Source: Thalassospira sp. MCCC 1A03138
Lineage (GTDB): Bacteria > Pseudomonadota > Alphaproteobacteria > Rhodospirillales > Thalassospiraceae
Reading direction: 5' to 3'
DNA length: 64,000 nucleotides
Assembly (NCBI RefSeq): GCF_002115785.1
Contig: NZ_JFJY01000005.1
Span: 288,802 to 352,801 of the forward strand
Shown: one piece after another, positions 18,913 through 29,002 of the stretch
How positions within the stretch are numbered: position 1 is the first letter of the stretch
Layout of the letters: each line of letters starts with the position of its first letter
Notes under the pieces: generated by a model
Database searches by the model: none
What the model saw: only the letters and a program-made list of their open reading frames with translations
What the model was told of the DNA's origin: nothing
Translations under genes and position numbers: made by a program

Positions 18913-20577
18913 ATGGAAATTTCCCTGAAGCTGTTTGAGATTGCGGGCATGATTGCCCTTCTTCTATGGGGTCTTCACATGGTGCAAACCGGTATTCAGC
19001 GCGCCTATGGGCCAGAGCTCCGCAGATTTCTGTCATTCGCACTGGGCAACCGGTTCAAGGCATTTTTCGCCGGGATCGGCGTAACCGCAATTCTTCAAAG
19101 CAGCACGGCCACCGGCCTGATGGCGACCGCCTTTACCGCCGAAAGATTGATCAGCCTTGTTACCGCCCTTGCGATCATGCTGGGCGCGAATGTCGGCACC
19201 ACACTGATTGTTCAGGTCCTGTCCTTTGACATCACACAGATCGCCCCGGTCTTTATCCTGATCGGGGTTCTGATGTTCCGGCGTGGTGGCGTCACCCGCA
19301 CACGTGACCTTGGCCGGGTGGTGATCGGGCTTGGCATGATGCTGCTATCCCTTCATCTGGTGCATGGTGCGGTTGCCCCCTATGCCGATGCACCGGGATT
19401 GCGTACCGTCCTGACCGCAATTACTGTCGCCCCGGTTTTGAATGTCCTGCTGGCCGCGGCCCTGACATGGCTAGCCCATTCCAGCGTTGCGATTGTGTTG
19501 CTGATCATGTCCTTTGCCTCGGCCGGGATTATTCCGCTTGAAGCCGCCTTTGCATTGGTGCTCGGTGCCAATCTGGGAACCGCGATCAATCCGTGGCTTG
19601 AAGGCGGCAATAACAGCGACCCGGCGTCAAAACGCCTGCCGCTTGGCAATCTTTTGAACCGAATGGCGGGTTGCGTTCTCGCACTGGCGGCTCTGGAACC
19701 TGCGACAAACCATATTGCCCGGATCATCCCTGATCCGGCACAGGCTGTTGCGGCATTTCACCTTGTTTTCAACCTGTGCCTTGCGGTTCTGATGCTGCCG
19801 ACCTTGCCGCTTCTTGCCCGGCTTTTATGCCGCTGGCTGCCGACACGCAATGATGGCAGCGATCCGGCAAAGCCGGTTTATCTTGATGATGATGCCAAGG
19901 CGTCACCGCCCATCGCAATGGCGGTTGCCGCCCGCGAAGCCCTTCGCATGGCCGATACATTGCAGCAAATGCTGGCCGGGGTTGAAGATGCGCTTGAAAA
20001 CGGGGATCGCAAACGCGCCGCCCAGACACGGCGCATGGACGATATCCTTGATCACCTCAATACCGCGATCAAAGAATACCTGACGTCACTGGATGTCCGG
20101 ACATTCGATGACCGGGATCGCCGCAGGATGCGTGAAATCCTGACCTTTGCAACCAACCTCGAACAGGCTGGCGATGTGATTGAACGCGATCTGGTCAATC
20201 TGACCAGCAAACGGATCAAGCGCGGCCTGACCTTCTCGCCCGAAGGGCAGCGTGAATTGCTTGATATGCTTGAACGGCTTGAAAGCAATCTTCGGTCTGC
20301 AACGGCGGTTTTCATGAATGAGGACCCGCGTATGGCCCGCAAACTTGCCAGGGAAAAGGAAGCCTTCCGCGACCTTGAAGAACGCACGATTAACGCGCAT
20401 TTCCAACGCCTGCAGGCCGGGCGTCAGGACAGCACCGAAACCAGCACCCTGCATCTTGATATCGTCCGCGACCTTAAACGCATCAATGCGCATCTGGTTG
20501 CTGCCGCCGCCTATCCGGTATTGAAGGATCAGGGCGAACTTCTTACCAGCCGCCTCAAAATGCCCAAGCATGGCTGA
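18913..20577 (+). CDS. Na+/Pi cotransporter with C-terminal PhoU-like domain
   Basis: A 554-residue NptA/YjbB-type protein. Residues 1 to about 310 hold two repeated Na/Pi-cotransporter halves: LQSSTATGLMA near residue 61 and AHSSVAIVLLI near residue 189, each followed by a LGANVGT or LGANLGT motif. Residues from about 330 form a PhoU-like helical bundle with coiled character. Such proteins move phosphate with sodium, often as efflux valves. The start is preceded by AACGAGG. A perfect CGTGATCACG palindrome lies upstream at 18841-18850. No Pho box was recognised. Confidence 0.88.
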   Translation: MEISLKLFEIAGMIALLLWGLHMVQTGIQRAYGPELRRFLSFALGNRFKAFFAGIGVTAILQSSTATGLMATAFTAERLISLVTALAIMLGANVGTTLIVQVLSFDITQIAPVFILIGVLMFRRGGVTRTRDLGRVVIGLGMMLLSLHLVHGAVAPYADAPGLRTVLTAITVAPVLNVLLAAALTWLAHSSVAIVLLIMSFASAGIIPLEAAFALVLGANLGTAINPWLEGGNNSDPASKRLPLGNLLNRMAGCVLALAALEPATNHIARIIPDPAQAVAAFHLVFNLCLAVLMLPTLPLLARLLCRWLPTRNDGSDPAKPVYLDDDAKASPPIAMAVAAREALRMADTLQQMLAGVEDALENGDRKRAAQTRRMDDILDHLNTAIKEYLTSLDVRTFDDRDRRRMREILTFATNLEQAGDVIERDLVNLTSKRIKRGLTFSPEGQRELLDMLERLESNLRSATAVFMNEDPRMARKLAREKEAFRDLEERTINAHFQRLQAGRQDSTETSTLHLDIVRDLKRINAHLVAAAAYPVLKDQGELLTSRLKMPKHG

Positions 20578-20650
20578 TGCTCTTTCCTTTCATGCCAATG
20601 GCTTGACGGGTATTGCGCACAGCATCTGACATTTCCCGGATCAATGATGC

Positions 20651-20679
20651 TTGACTCCTGTTCCATCCTGACCACATAA
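20651..20679 (+). promoter_or_regulatory. Promoter of imuA-imuB-dnaE2
   Basis: TTGACT (20651-20656) and ACATAA (20674-20679) are separated by 17 bases and lie directly upstream of the LexA box. The match to -35 is good and to -10 fair. Confidence 0.5.
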
Positions 20680-20682
20680 AAA

Positions 20683-20697
20683 GAACAAATCAGGAAC
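20683..20697 (+). promoter_or_regulatory. LexA (SOS) box of the mutagenesis cassette
   Basis: GAAC-AAATCAG-GAAC is the exact reverse complement of the alphaproteobacterial LexA direct repeat GTTC-N7-GTTC. It lies four bases after the -10 element and eight bases before the imuA ATG, overlapping the ribosome site AGGA. This placement predicts tight repression lifted by DNA damage. Confidence 0.85.
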
Positions 20698-20704
20698 TCA
20701 CATC

Positions 20705-21460
20705 ATGTCGGACAGACGTCTTCATCTTGCCCGTGCCGCGTTGCAACGGGCCGAAAAACAGTGGAAAGGACAGGTCACCTGTCTGCCCGGCGGTGCGGAC
20801 AGGGTTATTCGCCGTGCCTTTGGCGGGGTCGATCTTGCACATCATATCAGCATAGGCGGAATTGCCCCGGTTGGCCTGCATGAAATCATCTGCGGCCATG
20901 ATGATACCGGCGCATCGGTTCTGGCATGGTATCTGGCGCGGCTTTCCAACGGGGATCAAACAGGCAAAAGCCTGTTCTGGATCCGGCAAAGGCGCGCGAT
21001 TGATCAGGGCGGGCTTTATCCGCTTGCGCTACCAGCGACGGACATGCCGGTCATGATGGTGGTTGATCAGCAGGCCATCGCCCTTTGGACCTGCGAGGAA
21101 GCGGCAAAATCCGGACAGATCGCCAGCATCATAGCCGAAACCACGGATTATGACCTGACCGCGGCACGCCGCCTGCAACTGGCCTGCGAAGCCGGGCACA
21201 CCCGCCTGATTGCGATCCGGCATATGCGGTCCGATGGCAAAACCATCGCATCCAGTGCGCATACACGCTGGCGGATAACACCGGATGCACCGGCACATTC
21301 AACAACAGGCAACCGACACATACTCAGCCTGATCGGGGGACGCGGGGTTCGACCGGGCAGCTGGAGAATGCAAATTGATGCAACAACGTTTTCTTTATCT
21401 GTGGCTGACGCATTGGAAAACAGACTGCCACCGGATCGATATGCCGAAAACCGGGGATGA
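20705..21460 (+). CDS. imuA: ImuA, RecA-like SOS mutagenesis accessory protein
   Basis: A 251-residue protein with the layout of ImuA/SulA-like proteins: an LPGGADRVIRRAFGG opening, GLHEIICGHDDTGAS in place of a full Walker A, SLFWIRQRR, and later LQLACEAGHTRLIAIR. ImuA partners ImuB and DnaE2 in translesion synthesis and replaces UmuDC in many alphaproteobacteria. The P-loop is degenerate, as usual for this family. It overlaps imuB by 83 bases, so translation is coupled. An SOS box controls the operon. Confidence 0.85.
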   Translation: MSDRRLHLARAALQRAEKQWKGQVTCLPGGADRVIRRAFGGVDLAHHISIGGIAPVGLHEIICGHDDTGASVLAWYLARLSNGDQTGKSLFWIRQRRAIDQGGLYPLALPATDMPVMMVVDQQAIALWTCEEAAKSGQIASIIAETTDYDLTAARRLQLACEAGHTRLIAIRHMRSDGKTIASSAHTRWRITPDAPAHSTTGNRHILSLIGGRGVRPGSWRMQIDATTFSLSVADALENRLPPDRYAENRG

Positions 21461-22976
21461 CAGCCCCAAACCGGAACCGATCGTGATAACACGCGCCGAT
21501 CACAAGGGCGTTCTTGTCTGCGGCAGTGACAAGGCAGCACAATCACGCGGACTTGCACCGGGCATGCGCCTTGCCGAAGCACGCAGCATATACCCGGCTT
21601 TGCGCGACCTTCCCGAACAGCCCGATCTTTATGAACGCCATCTGGCCCGCTTGATCCGGGCGATGGACCGATACAGCCCGTGGGTTGCCCGCGACCGGTT
21701 CCTGCAGGAAGCAGGTCAGGACGGCCCCATGGATGGGGGCGATGCCGGATTGTGGCTTGAAATTACCGGCGGCAGTCATCTTTTTGGCGGGGAAAGCGCC
21801 CTTCTGGAATTGGTTCTGCGCGATGGGAAATCACGCGGTTATGCCTGCCGGGCAGCCATTGCCGATACGGCAGGTGCGGCATGGGGTGCGGCACGATGCC
21901 ACCCTGCCCCGGCTGAACAACGGATTTTAAGCCTGCCGCGCGACCACGATATTGCCGCCGGTTTTCCGATATCCGCACTGCGTCTGCCCGAACAGACACG
22001 GGTCACCCTGTTTCGGCTGGGGCTGAAACATCTGGGCGACATCACCCCGATGCCGCGCGCCAATATCACCACACGTCTGGGGCCGGAAGTTTTGCAACGG
22101 CTGGACCAGTTTTATGGTCGCCTGCCCGAACATCTGAATTTCAATCTGCCAGATCGGCCATGGCTGATCCGACGCAGCTTTGGCGAACCGCTGGGCGATG
22201 CGGCCAATCTGGCAATTGCCGTTGAAAGCATGATCACGGAACTATGTGATAATCTGGCGCAGGAAAATCTTGGCCTGCGTCGGATCATCCTGCGCTGTGT
22301 GCGGGTTGATGGGCATACCCATACCATCACACTTGGCACAGGAAGCCCGTGCCAGTCCGCCCCGCATGTCTTGCGGTTGCTGTCTGAAAAAATGCCCGGT
22401 GTCGATACCGGTTTTGGCATCGAACAGGTGATTGTCTATGCCCCGTGGGTCGAACATGTGGCCTTTCGCCAGTCGCGCCTTGATCAGCAACAGGAAGAAA
22501 CCACCGACCAGATTGCCCTTGCCCAGTTGATCGACCGGATTTCACATCATCTGGGTCCGCGTGACATGCTGTTTCACCCCGGCCACCACGCAAGCCATTT
22601 GCCTGAGCGGGCTTCTGTGCGGCAGGCCGTTAACGCCCGGACATATCCAGCCAGACGCACCGACATGACATTACCCAAACGCCCAGTGCGCCTGATCGAC
22701 CCACCCGAACCGGCCGAAATCCTTGCGCGCGACACCAATGGCACGCCAAGCCGCCTGCGCTGGCGCAAAATGGCGGTCGATATCATCCATGCCGAGGGAC
22801 CCGAACGGATTTGTCCGGAATGGTGGCAGTGCCTTGATCAGGATGAATATGCCCTATCCCCCAAAACGCGGGATTATTTCCGCATCCGTGATCAGGCAGG
22901 CCGGTTGTTATGGGCCTTTCGCACCGGCACAACCGGGCAGGATATCTGGTCCATCCATGGATTATTCGGGAACTGA
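21378..22976 (+). CDS. imuB: ImuB, catalytically inactive Y-family polymerase-like protein
   Basis: A 532-residue member of the Y-family polymerase fold. The palm and finger regions are recognisable (GLAPGMRLAEARSIYPAL and LWLEITGGSHLFGGES), as is the HhH region (LKHLGDITPMPRANITTRLG). The catalytic acidic residues of active Y polymerases are not evident, as expected for ImuB, which acts as a beta-clamp-bound adaptor for DnaE2. The ATG at 21378 is chosen over the TTG three bases earlier, with GGAGA upstream. It lies inside the end of imuA. Confidence 0.85.
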   Translation: MQQRFLYLWLTHWKTDCHRIDMPKTGDDSPKPEPIVITRADHKGVLVCGSDKAAQSRGLAPGMRLAEARSIYPALRDLPEQPDLYERHLARLIRAMDRYSPWVARDRFLQEAGQDGPMDGGDAGLWLEITGGSHLFGGESALLELVLRDGKSRGYACRAAIADTAGAAWGAARCHPAPAEQRILSLPRDHDIAAGFPISALRLPEQTRVTLFRLGLKHLGDITPMPRANITTRLGPEVLQRLDQFYGRLPEHLNFNLPDRPWLIRRSFGEPLGDAANLAIAVESMITELCDNLAQENLGLRRIILRCVRVDGHTHTITLGTGSPCQSAPHVLRLLSEKMPGVDTGFGIEQVIVYAPWVEHVAFRQSRLDQQQEETTDQIALAQLIDRISHHLGPRDMLFHPGHHASHLPERASVRQAVNARTYPARRTDMTLPKRPVRLIDPPEPAEILARDTNGTPSRLRWRKMAVDIIHAEGPERICPEWWQCLDQDEYALSPKTRDYFRIRDQAGRLLWAFRTGTTGQDIWSIHGLFGN

Positions 22977-22977
22977 C

Positions 22978-25900
22978 ATGACCGATTTCCCCCCTCCCCA
23001 AACGACACCTGCCTATGCCGAATTACAGGTCAGCAGCAATTTTTCCTTCCTGCGCGGCGCTTCCCACGCCGAGGAACTGGTTCTTATGGCCGCGACCAAA
23101 GGATTGCATGCCATTGCGATAACCGACCGCAACACCTTGGCCGGGGTCGTGCGCGGCCACACCGCACATCAGCCCCACAGGGATCGGCTGAATTATATTG
23201 TCGGCTGTCGACTTGATCCCGTCGATGGTCCGTCGCTGTTATGTTATCCGACGGACCGCACCGCCTATGCCCGGTTATGCCGGTTACTGACCCTTGGCAA
23301 ACGTCGTGCGCCAAAGGGCGAATGCGAAATTTATCTGGCGGATATCATAAATCATGCCGACGGATTGCTCTTCATCGCGGTCCCGCCACAAGTCCCCGAT
23401 GACACCTTTCGCACGCAGCTGATCGACCTGAAACGCCACATATCAGGCCGTTTATGGCTTGCCATCGGGCGGTTCATGGACGGGTTTGATAGCGAACGGC
23501 TGGCCTTTACCGAGGCGGTCGAGGCAGAACTTGCCATCCCGGCAGTTGTCACCAATGACGTGCACATGCATGTCCGCTCGCGCAAACCGTTGCAGGATGT
23601 CCTGACCTGCATCCGCCATCATTGCCGGATCGAGGATGCCGGATACCGGCTGTTTCCCAATGGCGAACGCCATATCAAAAGCCCGCAGGACATGGCGAAA
23701 CTTTTCCCGACACATCCCGAATGGCTGGCGCGCACCGTCGAAATCGCCGATCAATGCCAATTCTCATTATCTGAATTACGCTATGAATATCCCGATGAAA
23801 ATGACGGATCAGGCGAAGGTACGCAGGAACGCCTGACCCGCCTGACATGGGAAGGTGCTCATAAACGCTATCCCGATGGCATCCCCGACAAGGTCCGGGG
23901 CTTGATCGAAGCCGAACTTAAACTGATCGACGAACTCGGCTATGCCCCCTATTTCCTGACCGTGCATGACATTGTCGCCTTTGCCAGATCGCAAAACATT
24001 CTGTGTCAGGGACGCGGATCGGCGGCCAATTCATCGGTCTGTTTCTGCCTGCATGTCACATCGGTCGACCCGGCCAAGGTGGAACTTCTGTTTTCGCGCT
24101 TCATCAGTAACGCACGGAACGAGCCGCCCGACATCGATGTCGATTTTGAACATGAACGCCGCGAAGAGGTGATCCAGCATATCTATCAACGTTATGGCCG
24201 GGACCGCGCCGGATTGACCGCAACCGTGATTTCATACCGGTCGCGAAGTGCTATCCGCGATGTCGGCAAGGTCTTCGGCCTCCCCGAAGACACCATTGTC
24301 AAACTGACCAAAACCATCTGGGGATCGGGCAGCAAGGGGGCCCATGATGAAATGATGCGTCAGTCGGGCATTCATCCCGATGAACCGCGTCTGAAAGCCG
24401 TTCTTGATCTTGCGGGCGAACTGACCGGGTTCCCGCGTCATCTGTCGCAGCATGTTGGCGGCTTTGTCATCACCCGTGGCCCATTATGCGAATTGTCCCC
24501 GATTGCCAATGCCGCGATGGAGGACCGCACCACCATCGAATGGGACAAGGACGATATCGATGCGCTGGGTATCCTCAAGGTCGATGTGCTTGCCCTTGGA
24601 ATGCTAAGCTGCATTCGCAAGGCATTCGATGAATTGCGAAACCACAAGAATATCGATCATGATCTGGCAAGCCTGCCCAAGGAAGACGGGCGGGTTTACG
24701 ACATGCTGGAAAAAGCCGACAGCATCGGCACGTTTCAGGTCGAATCCCGCGCACAAATGAGCATGCTGCCGCGACTGAAACCACGCAGCATCTATGACCT
24801 GACCATTCAGGTTGCCATTGTCCGCCCCGGCCCGATACAGGGCGGCATGGTCCATCCCTTCCTGCAACGGCGCATGGGCCGCGAAAAGGTCGATTACCCG
24901 TCAAAGGAACTCGAAGCCGTCCTGAAACGCACCTGTGGCGTGCCCCTGTTTCAGGAACAGGCCATGCAGATCGCCATTGTCGCCGCCGGTTATACCGGCG
25001 GCGAAGCCGATGAGCTGCGCCGTGCCATGGCAACCTTTCGCCGCACGGGCACGATTGGCGCGCATCGCGACAAATTCATCAATGGCATGCTGAAAAACGG
25101 ATATGATGCCGAGTTTGCCGAACGATGCTTCAAACAGATCGAAGGCTTCGCCGATTACGGTTTCCCCGAAAGCCATGCCGCCAGCTTTGCCATCCTTGCC
25201 TATGCGTCATCATGGCTTAAATGCCATCATCCCGATGTGTTCTTATGCGCCCTTCTGAATGCACAACCAATGGGGTTTTATGCCCCGGCGCAACTGGTAG
25301 CCGATGCCAAAAATCACGGTGTCCGGGTACTTGAAATCGATATCAATCACAGTTTCTGGGACAATCATCTGGAACGGGAACTGGGCCGCGCCAGCGGTCA
25401 TCTTTCCGTCCGGCTCGGCTTTCGCCAGATCAAGGGGTTCGGGCAGTTCGATGCCCTATCCCTGATATCAAACCGCCCGGTCGGCGGGTTTCAGGATATC
25501 TTTCTGATGGCACGCCAGACCGGGTTATCGCCCGCGGCCCTTGAAAAACTAGCCGAAGCCGATGCATTTGGCTCCCTTGGCCTGTCGCGGCGCGAAGCAT
25601 TATGGGCCGTCCGCCGGTTTGGCAAGGGGCGCAAGGCCCCGGCGGCCCTGCCCCTGTTTGAAGCAGCCCAGAATTTCAACCACAATATGGGCGTTTCCGC
25701 CGAATTCGGGCCAGAGGCCCCGGTCAATTTGCCAATCATGGGGCCGGGCGAAGAAATTATCGAGGATTACGCAAGCCTGCGGCTATCGCTTAAGGGGCAT
25801 CCAATATCGATGCTGCGCGATGCCCTGTCCGCCGCCGGGGTGTGCAAATCGACCGATCTGGTGAATTTCAAGAATAACGAACGGATCAACCATGCCGGCC

Positions 25901-26319
25901 TTGCCATTGTTCGCCAGCGCCCCGGCACCTCGTCCGGCGTGGTTTTCATAACGCTTGAGGATGAAACGGGCATCACAAACCTTGTGGTCTGGAGCAAGGT
26001 AATGGAACAGTTCCGCCGCGAGGTCATGACCGCAACCGTCCTTGGCGTATCGGGCAAGCTTCAGCGCGAAGACGGTGTCACCCATATCATCGCTGATAAA
26101 CTTGTCGATCTGTCAGGAATGCTGCAAAGTCTGACGGACAATACCCGCATTGCCCGCGCCAACAATACCCATCCCCGCAACCTGCGCTGGGCCACGCCCG
26201 CCGCAGGACCATCCGATCAAACCGGCCCCGCGGCCCAAAACCTTGAACAGCTTGAACAACGCCACGGCAAACAGCAAAACACATCACGCCTTAAGGTCGA
26301 TAGCCACGATTTCCACTAA
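22978..26319 (+). CDS. dnaE2: Error-prone DNA polymerase DnaE2
   Basis: A 1113-residue C-family polymerase. In order: PHP domain (YAELQVSSNFSFLRGASHAEELV), polymerase core with PDIDVDFEHERREEVIQH (catalytic Asp residues), FAMILY helix ESHAASFAILAYASSWLKCHHP, and an OB-fold near the C-terminus (VVFITLEDETGITNLVVW). DnaE2 performs translesion synthesis with ImuA and ImuB during SOS. The ATG at 22978 lies one base after the imuB stop. An open frame continues upstream inside imuB but is not homologous. A strong terminator follows. Confidence 0.93.
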   Translation: MTDFPPPQTTPAYAELQVSSNFSFLRGASHAEELVLMAATKGLHAIAITDRNTLAGVVRGHTAHQPHRDRLNYIVGCRLDPVDGPSLLCYPTDRTAYARLCRLLTLGKRRAPKGECEIYLADIINHADGLLFIAVPPQVPDDTFRTQLIDLKRHISGRLWLAIGRFMDGFDSERLAFTEAVEAELAIPAVVTNDVHMHVRSRKPLQDVLTCIRHHCRIEDAGYRLFPNGERHIKSPQDMAKLFPTHPEWLARTVEIADQCQFSLSELRYEYPDENDGSGEGTQERLTRLTWEGAHKRYPDGIPDKVRGLIEAELKLIDELGYAPYFLTVHDIVAFARSQNILCQGRGSAANSSVCFCLHVTSVDPAKVELLFSRFISNARNEPPDIDVDFEHERREEVIQHIYQRYGRDRAGLTATVISYRSRSAIRDVGKVFGLPEDTIVKLTKTIWGSGSKGAHDEMMRQSGIHPDEPRLKAVLDLAGELTGFPRHLSQHVGGFVITRGPLCELSPIANAAMEDRTTIEWDKDDIDALGILKVDVLALGMLSCIRKAFDELRNHKNIDHDLASLPKEDGRVYDMLEKADSIGTFQVESRAQMSMLPRLKPRSIYDLTIQVAIVRPGPIQGGMVHPFLQRRMGREKVDYPSKELEAVLKRTCGVPLFQEQAMQIAIVAAGYTGGEADELRRAMATFRRTGTIGAHRDKFINGMLKNGYDAEFAERCFKQIEGFADYGFPESHAASFAILAYASSWLKCHHPDVFLCALLNAQPMGFYAPAQLVADAKNHGVRVLEIDINHSFWDNHLERELGRASGHLSVRLGFRQIKGFGQFDALSLISNRPVGGFQDIFLMARQTGLSPAALEKLAEADAFGSLGLSRREALWAVRRFGKGRKAPAALPLFEAAQNFNHNMGVSAEFGPEAPVNLPIMGPGEEIIEDYASLRLSLKGHPISMLRDALSAAGVCKSTDLVNFKNNERINHAGLAIVRQRPGTSSGVVFITLEDETGITNLVVWSKVMEQFRREVMTATVLGVSGKLQREDGVTHIIADKLVDLSGMLQSLTDNTRIARANNTHPRNLRWATPAAGPSDQTGPAAQNLEQLEQRHGKQQNTSRLKVDSHDFH

Positions 26320-26330
26320 TCCCTCAAACG

Positions 26331-26362
26331 AAAACACCCCGGCATTTGCACCGGGGTGTTTT
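26331..26362. terminator. Bidirectional terminator between dnaE2 and the M14 gene
   Basis: AAAACACCCCGG (26331-26342) pairs perfectly with CCGGGGTGTTTT (26351-26362), with an 8-base loop. A-run and T-run flanks let it serve both convergent operons. Confidence 0.9.
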
Positions 26363-26383
26363 GCAAAAGACCGACATGATTGA

Positions 26384-28147
26384 TCAATCTTTATCCAGGT
26401 TCTGCCATGCATCATAGGCGGCAACAACCGTTGCCATCTGCGCGGTATGGGCCGCGATGAAGGCATCGCCATAGATCGTTTCATCGGGATATTCAGAAAT
26501 CAGGGTCAATGGCACGTCATGTCGATCATCAACCGAAATCATGCATGGGAAACCATTGATGATACGAAAACCGGTTTCACCGGCATGAATGCGATAAAGA
26601 TCAATCTGTGCCGCGTTGAACGCCAGAAGCCCCGGAATGGCGGCAAGTTTTCGGGTGACCTGATCGATAAAGTTTTCCGCCCGTTCCGACCATTCATCAT
26701 GATGGCGCATGATCAGGAAGAACCCCTTTGGCAGGGTCCACATGCCAAACCCGCGCGGAACATATCCCGAAAGCGGCCGGGTCCATTCATGACAGGGATA
26801 GCCATGCAGATTGACATGCAGGCTTGCCTCGCTGATGGCACGCGCCCGAACCCGGATTTCCTTTTCATAAAGACCATCACCGCTGCGATATTCCATGTCA
26901 TCGCCAAGCGCTGTATAGCGCGCCGCGTGATGCATATGGAACGGGTTATCAACAATCAGACGCTGATGAAGGGCATAACCATCCGGATTTTCCAGCGGTG
27001 AAATCGTGAAATGCGCCCCATCGCGTTTTGCCAGCTCCAACGCCCCGCGAAGCGCGCCCGCAACACCGGAAATCTCGTTGGGATGCTGCCCGCCACTGAT
27101 CATGACCGGCAAATCCGTACCCTTGTGATAGCGCGCATTCAAAACACGCCCGGACCGCGACCTCGCATGAAATTCTTCACCCTCAATCCCGTCAAGCTCG
27201 GCGCGGATTTGCGCAACCGTCAACGGGCGGGTCGCGCGATCAATCTGTTGCATCTCACCCGCTGTCTCGTCCTTTGACAGGGGGCGCAATTCAACCGTGA
27301 CCCGGGTCTCGCCATCCCCATCACCAGCACCGGACACCTGACGGATTTCCGGGACAATCTGCCCCGGCTGCAATCCGCGATCGCCCAGCGGACGACCTGA
27401 TTTGACCTGAAAATATTCCAGCAGCGAGAAATAGAAATCCTCGTGCAGGGCTTCATGCAGGCTCAGAACCTCGTGACCATGGGCGATCTTCTGATCATGC
27501 CCGGGCAGCTCGACCGAAATGTTCAGTTCTTCGAAATAGGGTTCCTGATCGCCCCAGTCATGATCGGCAATGGCCGACATGCTCCGGGCAAAAAGCGCCT
27601 CATATTCGGTTTCAATCCGTTCATCGCGGACAATCTGACCATCGGCATCGGAGATCCGCACCCACCCGGTCGGCGACAGGTGGGTTTCATCAACCACATC
27701 CTGATGCACGCGGTTTGGCGCAAAGACTTCATGACGGGTTTCAACCCCATTTGCCCCACGCAGGATCACATCATAGGTACAATCACAACGATCCGATGCC
27801 TCGAACGTGATCAAGGCTGGCGCAACCAGGGCCGCCAAGGGATAGGTTTCAAGCAGGAAACGATTATCCGCTGCATTTTCATGGCGCGGATAACGCACCG
27901 TGATATCGGCAATGCCCGACTTTGCCAGATCAATATCTTCAAGGAAGAAATGCAAAAGCGGCTTATAGGCACTGCGAATGCGGGCCTTGATCCCCTTCTG
28001 GGCCAACTTTGCCTCGGCCGCGGCACGGGTTTGGGCATCGTTAAACAGCCATGCCTCGATAAACTGCCCGGGGCGGGCAGCCTTGACGATTTCATCGATC
28101 AGGTTTGGGAGGGTCGGCGCAAAGGTGGTGGCGAAAATCTGTGTCAT
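26384..28147 (-). CDS. Cytosolic M14-family zinc carboxypeptidase
   Basis: A 587-residue protein without a signal peptide. A long N-terminal region of unclear fold precedes the metallopeptidase domain, whose zinc motif HPNE is in VMISGGQHPNEISGV, with the third ligand in HVNLHGYPCHEW. The M14 family removes C-terminal residues or acyl groups from peptides. It is the last gene of the peptide ABC importer operon and overlaps the preceding permease by four bases, so it probably processes the imported peptide-like substrate. The substrate cannot be named. The N-terminal extension of about 300 residues is larger than typical single-domain M14 enzymes. Confidence 0.75.
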   Translation of the reverse strand: MTQIFATTFAPTLPNLIDEIVKAARPGQFIEAWLFNDAQTRAAAEAKLAQKGIKARIRSAYKPLLHFFLEDIDLAKSGIADITVRYPRHENAADNRFLLETYPLAALVAPALITFEASDRCDCTYDVILRGANGVETRHEVFAPNRVHQDVVDETHLSPTGWVRISDADGQIVRDERIETEYEALFARSMSAIADHDWGDQEPYFEELNISVELPGHDQKIAHGHEVLSLHEALHEDFYFSLLEYFQVKSGRPLGDRGLQPGQIVPEIRQVSGAGDGDGETRVTVELRPLSKDETAGEMQQIDRATRPLTVAQIRAELDGIEGEEFHARSRSGRVLNARYHKGTDLPVMISGGQHPNEISGVAGALRGALELAKRDGAHFTISPLENPDGYALHQRLIVDNPFHMHHAARYTALGDDMEYRSGDGLYEKEIRVRARAISEASLHVNLHGYPCHEWTRPLSGYVPRGFGMWTLPKGFFLIMRHHDEWSERAENFIDQVTRKLAAIPGLLAFNAAQIDLYRIHAGETGFRIINGFPCMISVDDRHDVPLTLISEYPDETIYGDAFIAAHTAQMATVVAAYDAWQNLDKD

Positions 28148-28998
28148 TTGGACGTCCTGCCTGTGGGGTCAAGGCTATCGCGCAGCCAGTCGCCCAGAAG
28201 GTTCAGGCCAAGCACGGTCAGAAGAATGGCAAGCCCGGGGAAAACCGATACCCACCAGGCATTCTGCAAATAGGTCCGCCCATCCGCTAGCATCCCGCCC
28301 CAGCTCGGAATCAGGGGATCGACACCCAGTCCAAGGAAGGTCAGGCTGCTTTCAAGCAAAATGTTGGTCGCAACATTAAGCGTCATCAGAACAATCACCG
28401 GCCCGATCAGGTTCGGCAGAAGGTGACGGAACAGGATATGAATATCGCGCACGCCAATCGCCTTGGCCGACTGGATGAATTCCCGGTCCCGCAATGATAG
28501 AACCGATCCCCGCACCAGACGGGCATATTGCACCCATTGCGCAATGATCAGCAGAATGATCATGTTGGTCAGTCCACCGCCGATAATCGCGATAAAGGTA
28601 ATCGCCAGCAAAATGAACGGCAATGCAAGCTGCACATCGGCAAAGCGCATCACGATCATGTCCCAGAAACCGCGATAATATCCCGATATCAGGCCCATGA
28701 TCACACCAATGACAACCGCCCCGGCAACAGACAGCAAGCCCACCTGAAGCGATATTTTACCCCCCGAAACCACACGCGCCAGAACATCACGCCCCAGCGG
28801 ATCGGTGCCAAAGATATGATCGGCATTGGTAAACGGCGCAATCAGGCGGGCCGAAAGATCAATCTTGTCCGCCCCACCGGGAAACAGCAGATCGGAAAAC
28901 ACGACCAGAAAACAGATGCCACCGGTCAGAACAGCACCCAGAACGAATTCAAGATTTTTAAAGCGCGCAAACCGCGCCTTGGTTGCAGTGGTCGCCAT
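28144..28998 (-). CDS. Peptide ABC transporter permease, DppC/OppC type
   Basis: A 284-residue inner-membrane permease. FGTDPLGRDVLARVVSGGKIS near the N-terminus and the EAA-like loop REFIQSAKAIGVRDIHILFRHLLPN are characteristic of DppC. The ATG at 28998 is used because GGAG lies eight bases upstream. A possible earlier start at 29028 would lie inside the upstream gene. Its stop overlaps the M14 start. Confidence 0.9.
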   Translation of the reverse strand: MATTATKARFARFKNLEFVLGAVLTGGICFLVVFSDLLFPGGADKIDLSARLIAPFTNADHIFGTDPLGRDVLARVVSGGKISLQVGLLSVAGAVVIGVIMGLISGYYRGFWDMIVMRFADVQLALPFILLAITFIAIIGGGLTNMIILLIIAQWVQYARLVRGSVLSLRDREFIQSAKAIGVRDIHILFRHLLPNLIGPVIVLMTLNVATNILLESSLTFLGLGVDPLIPSWGGMLADGRTYLQNAWWVSVFPGLAILLTVLGLNLLGDWLRDSLDPTGRTSK

Positions 28999-29002
28999 GG
29001 GG

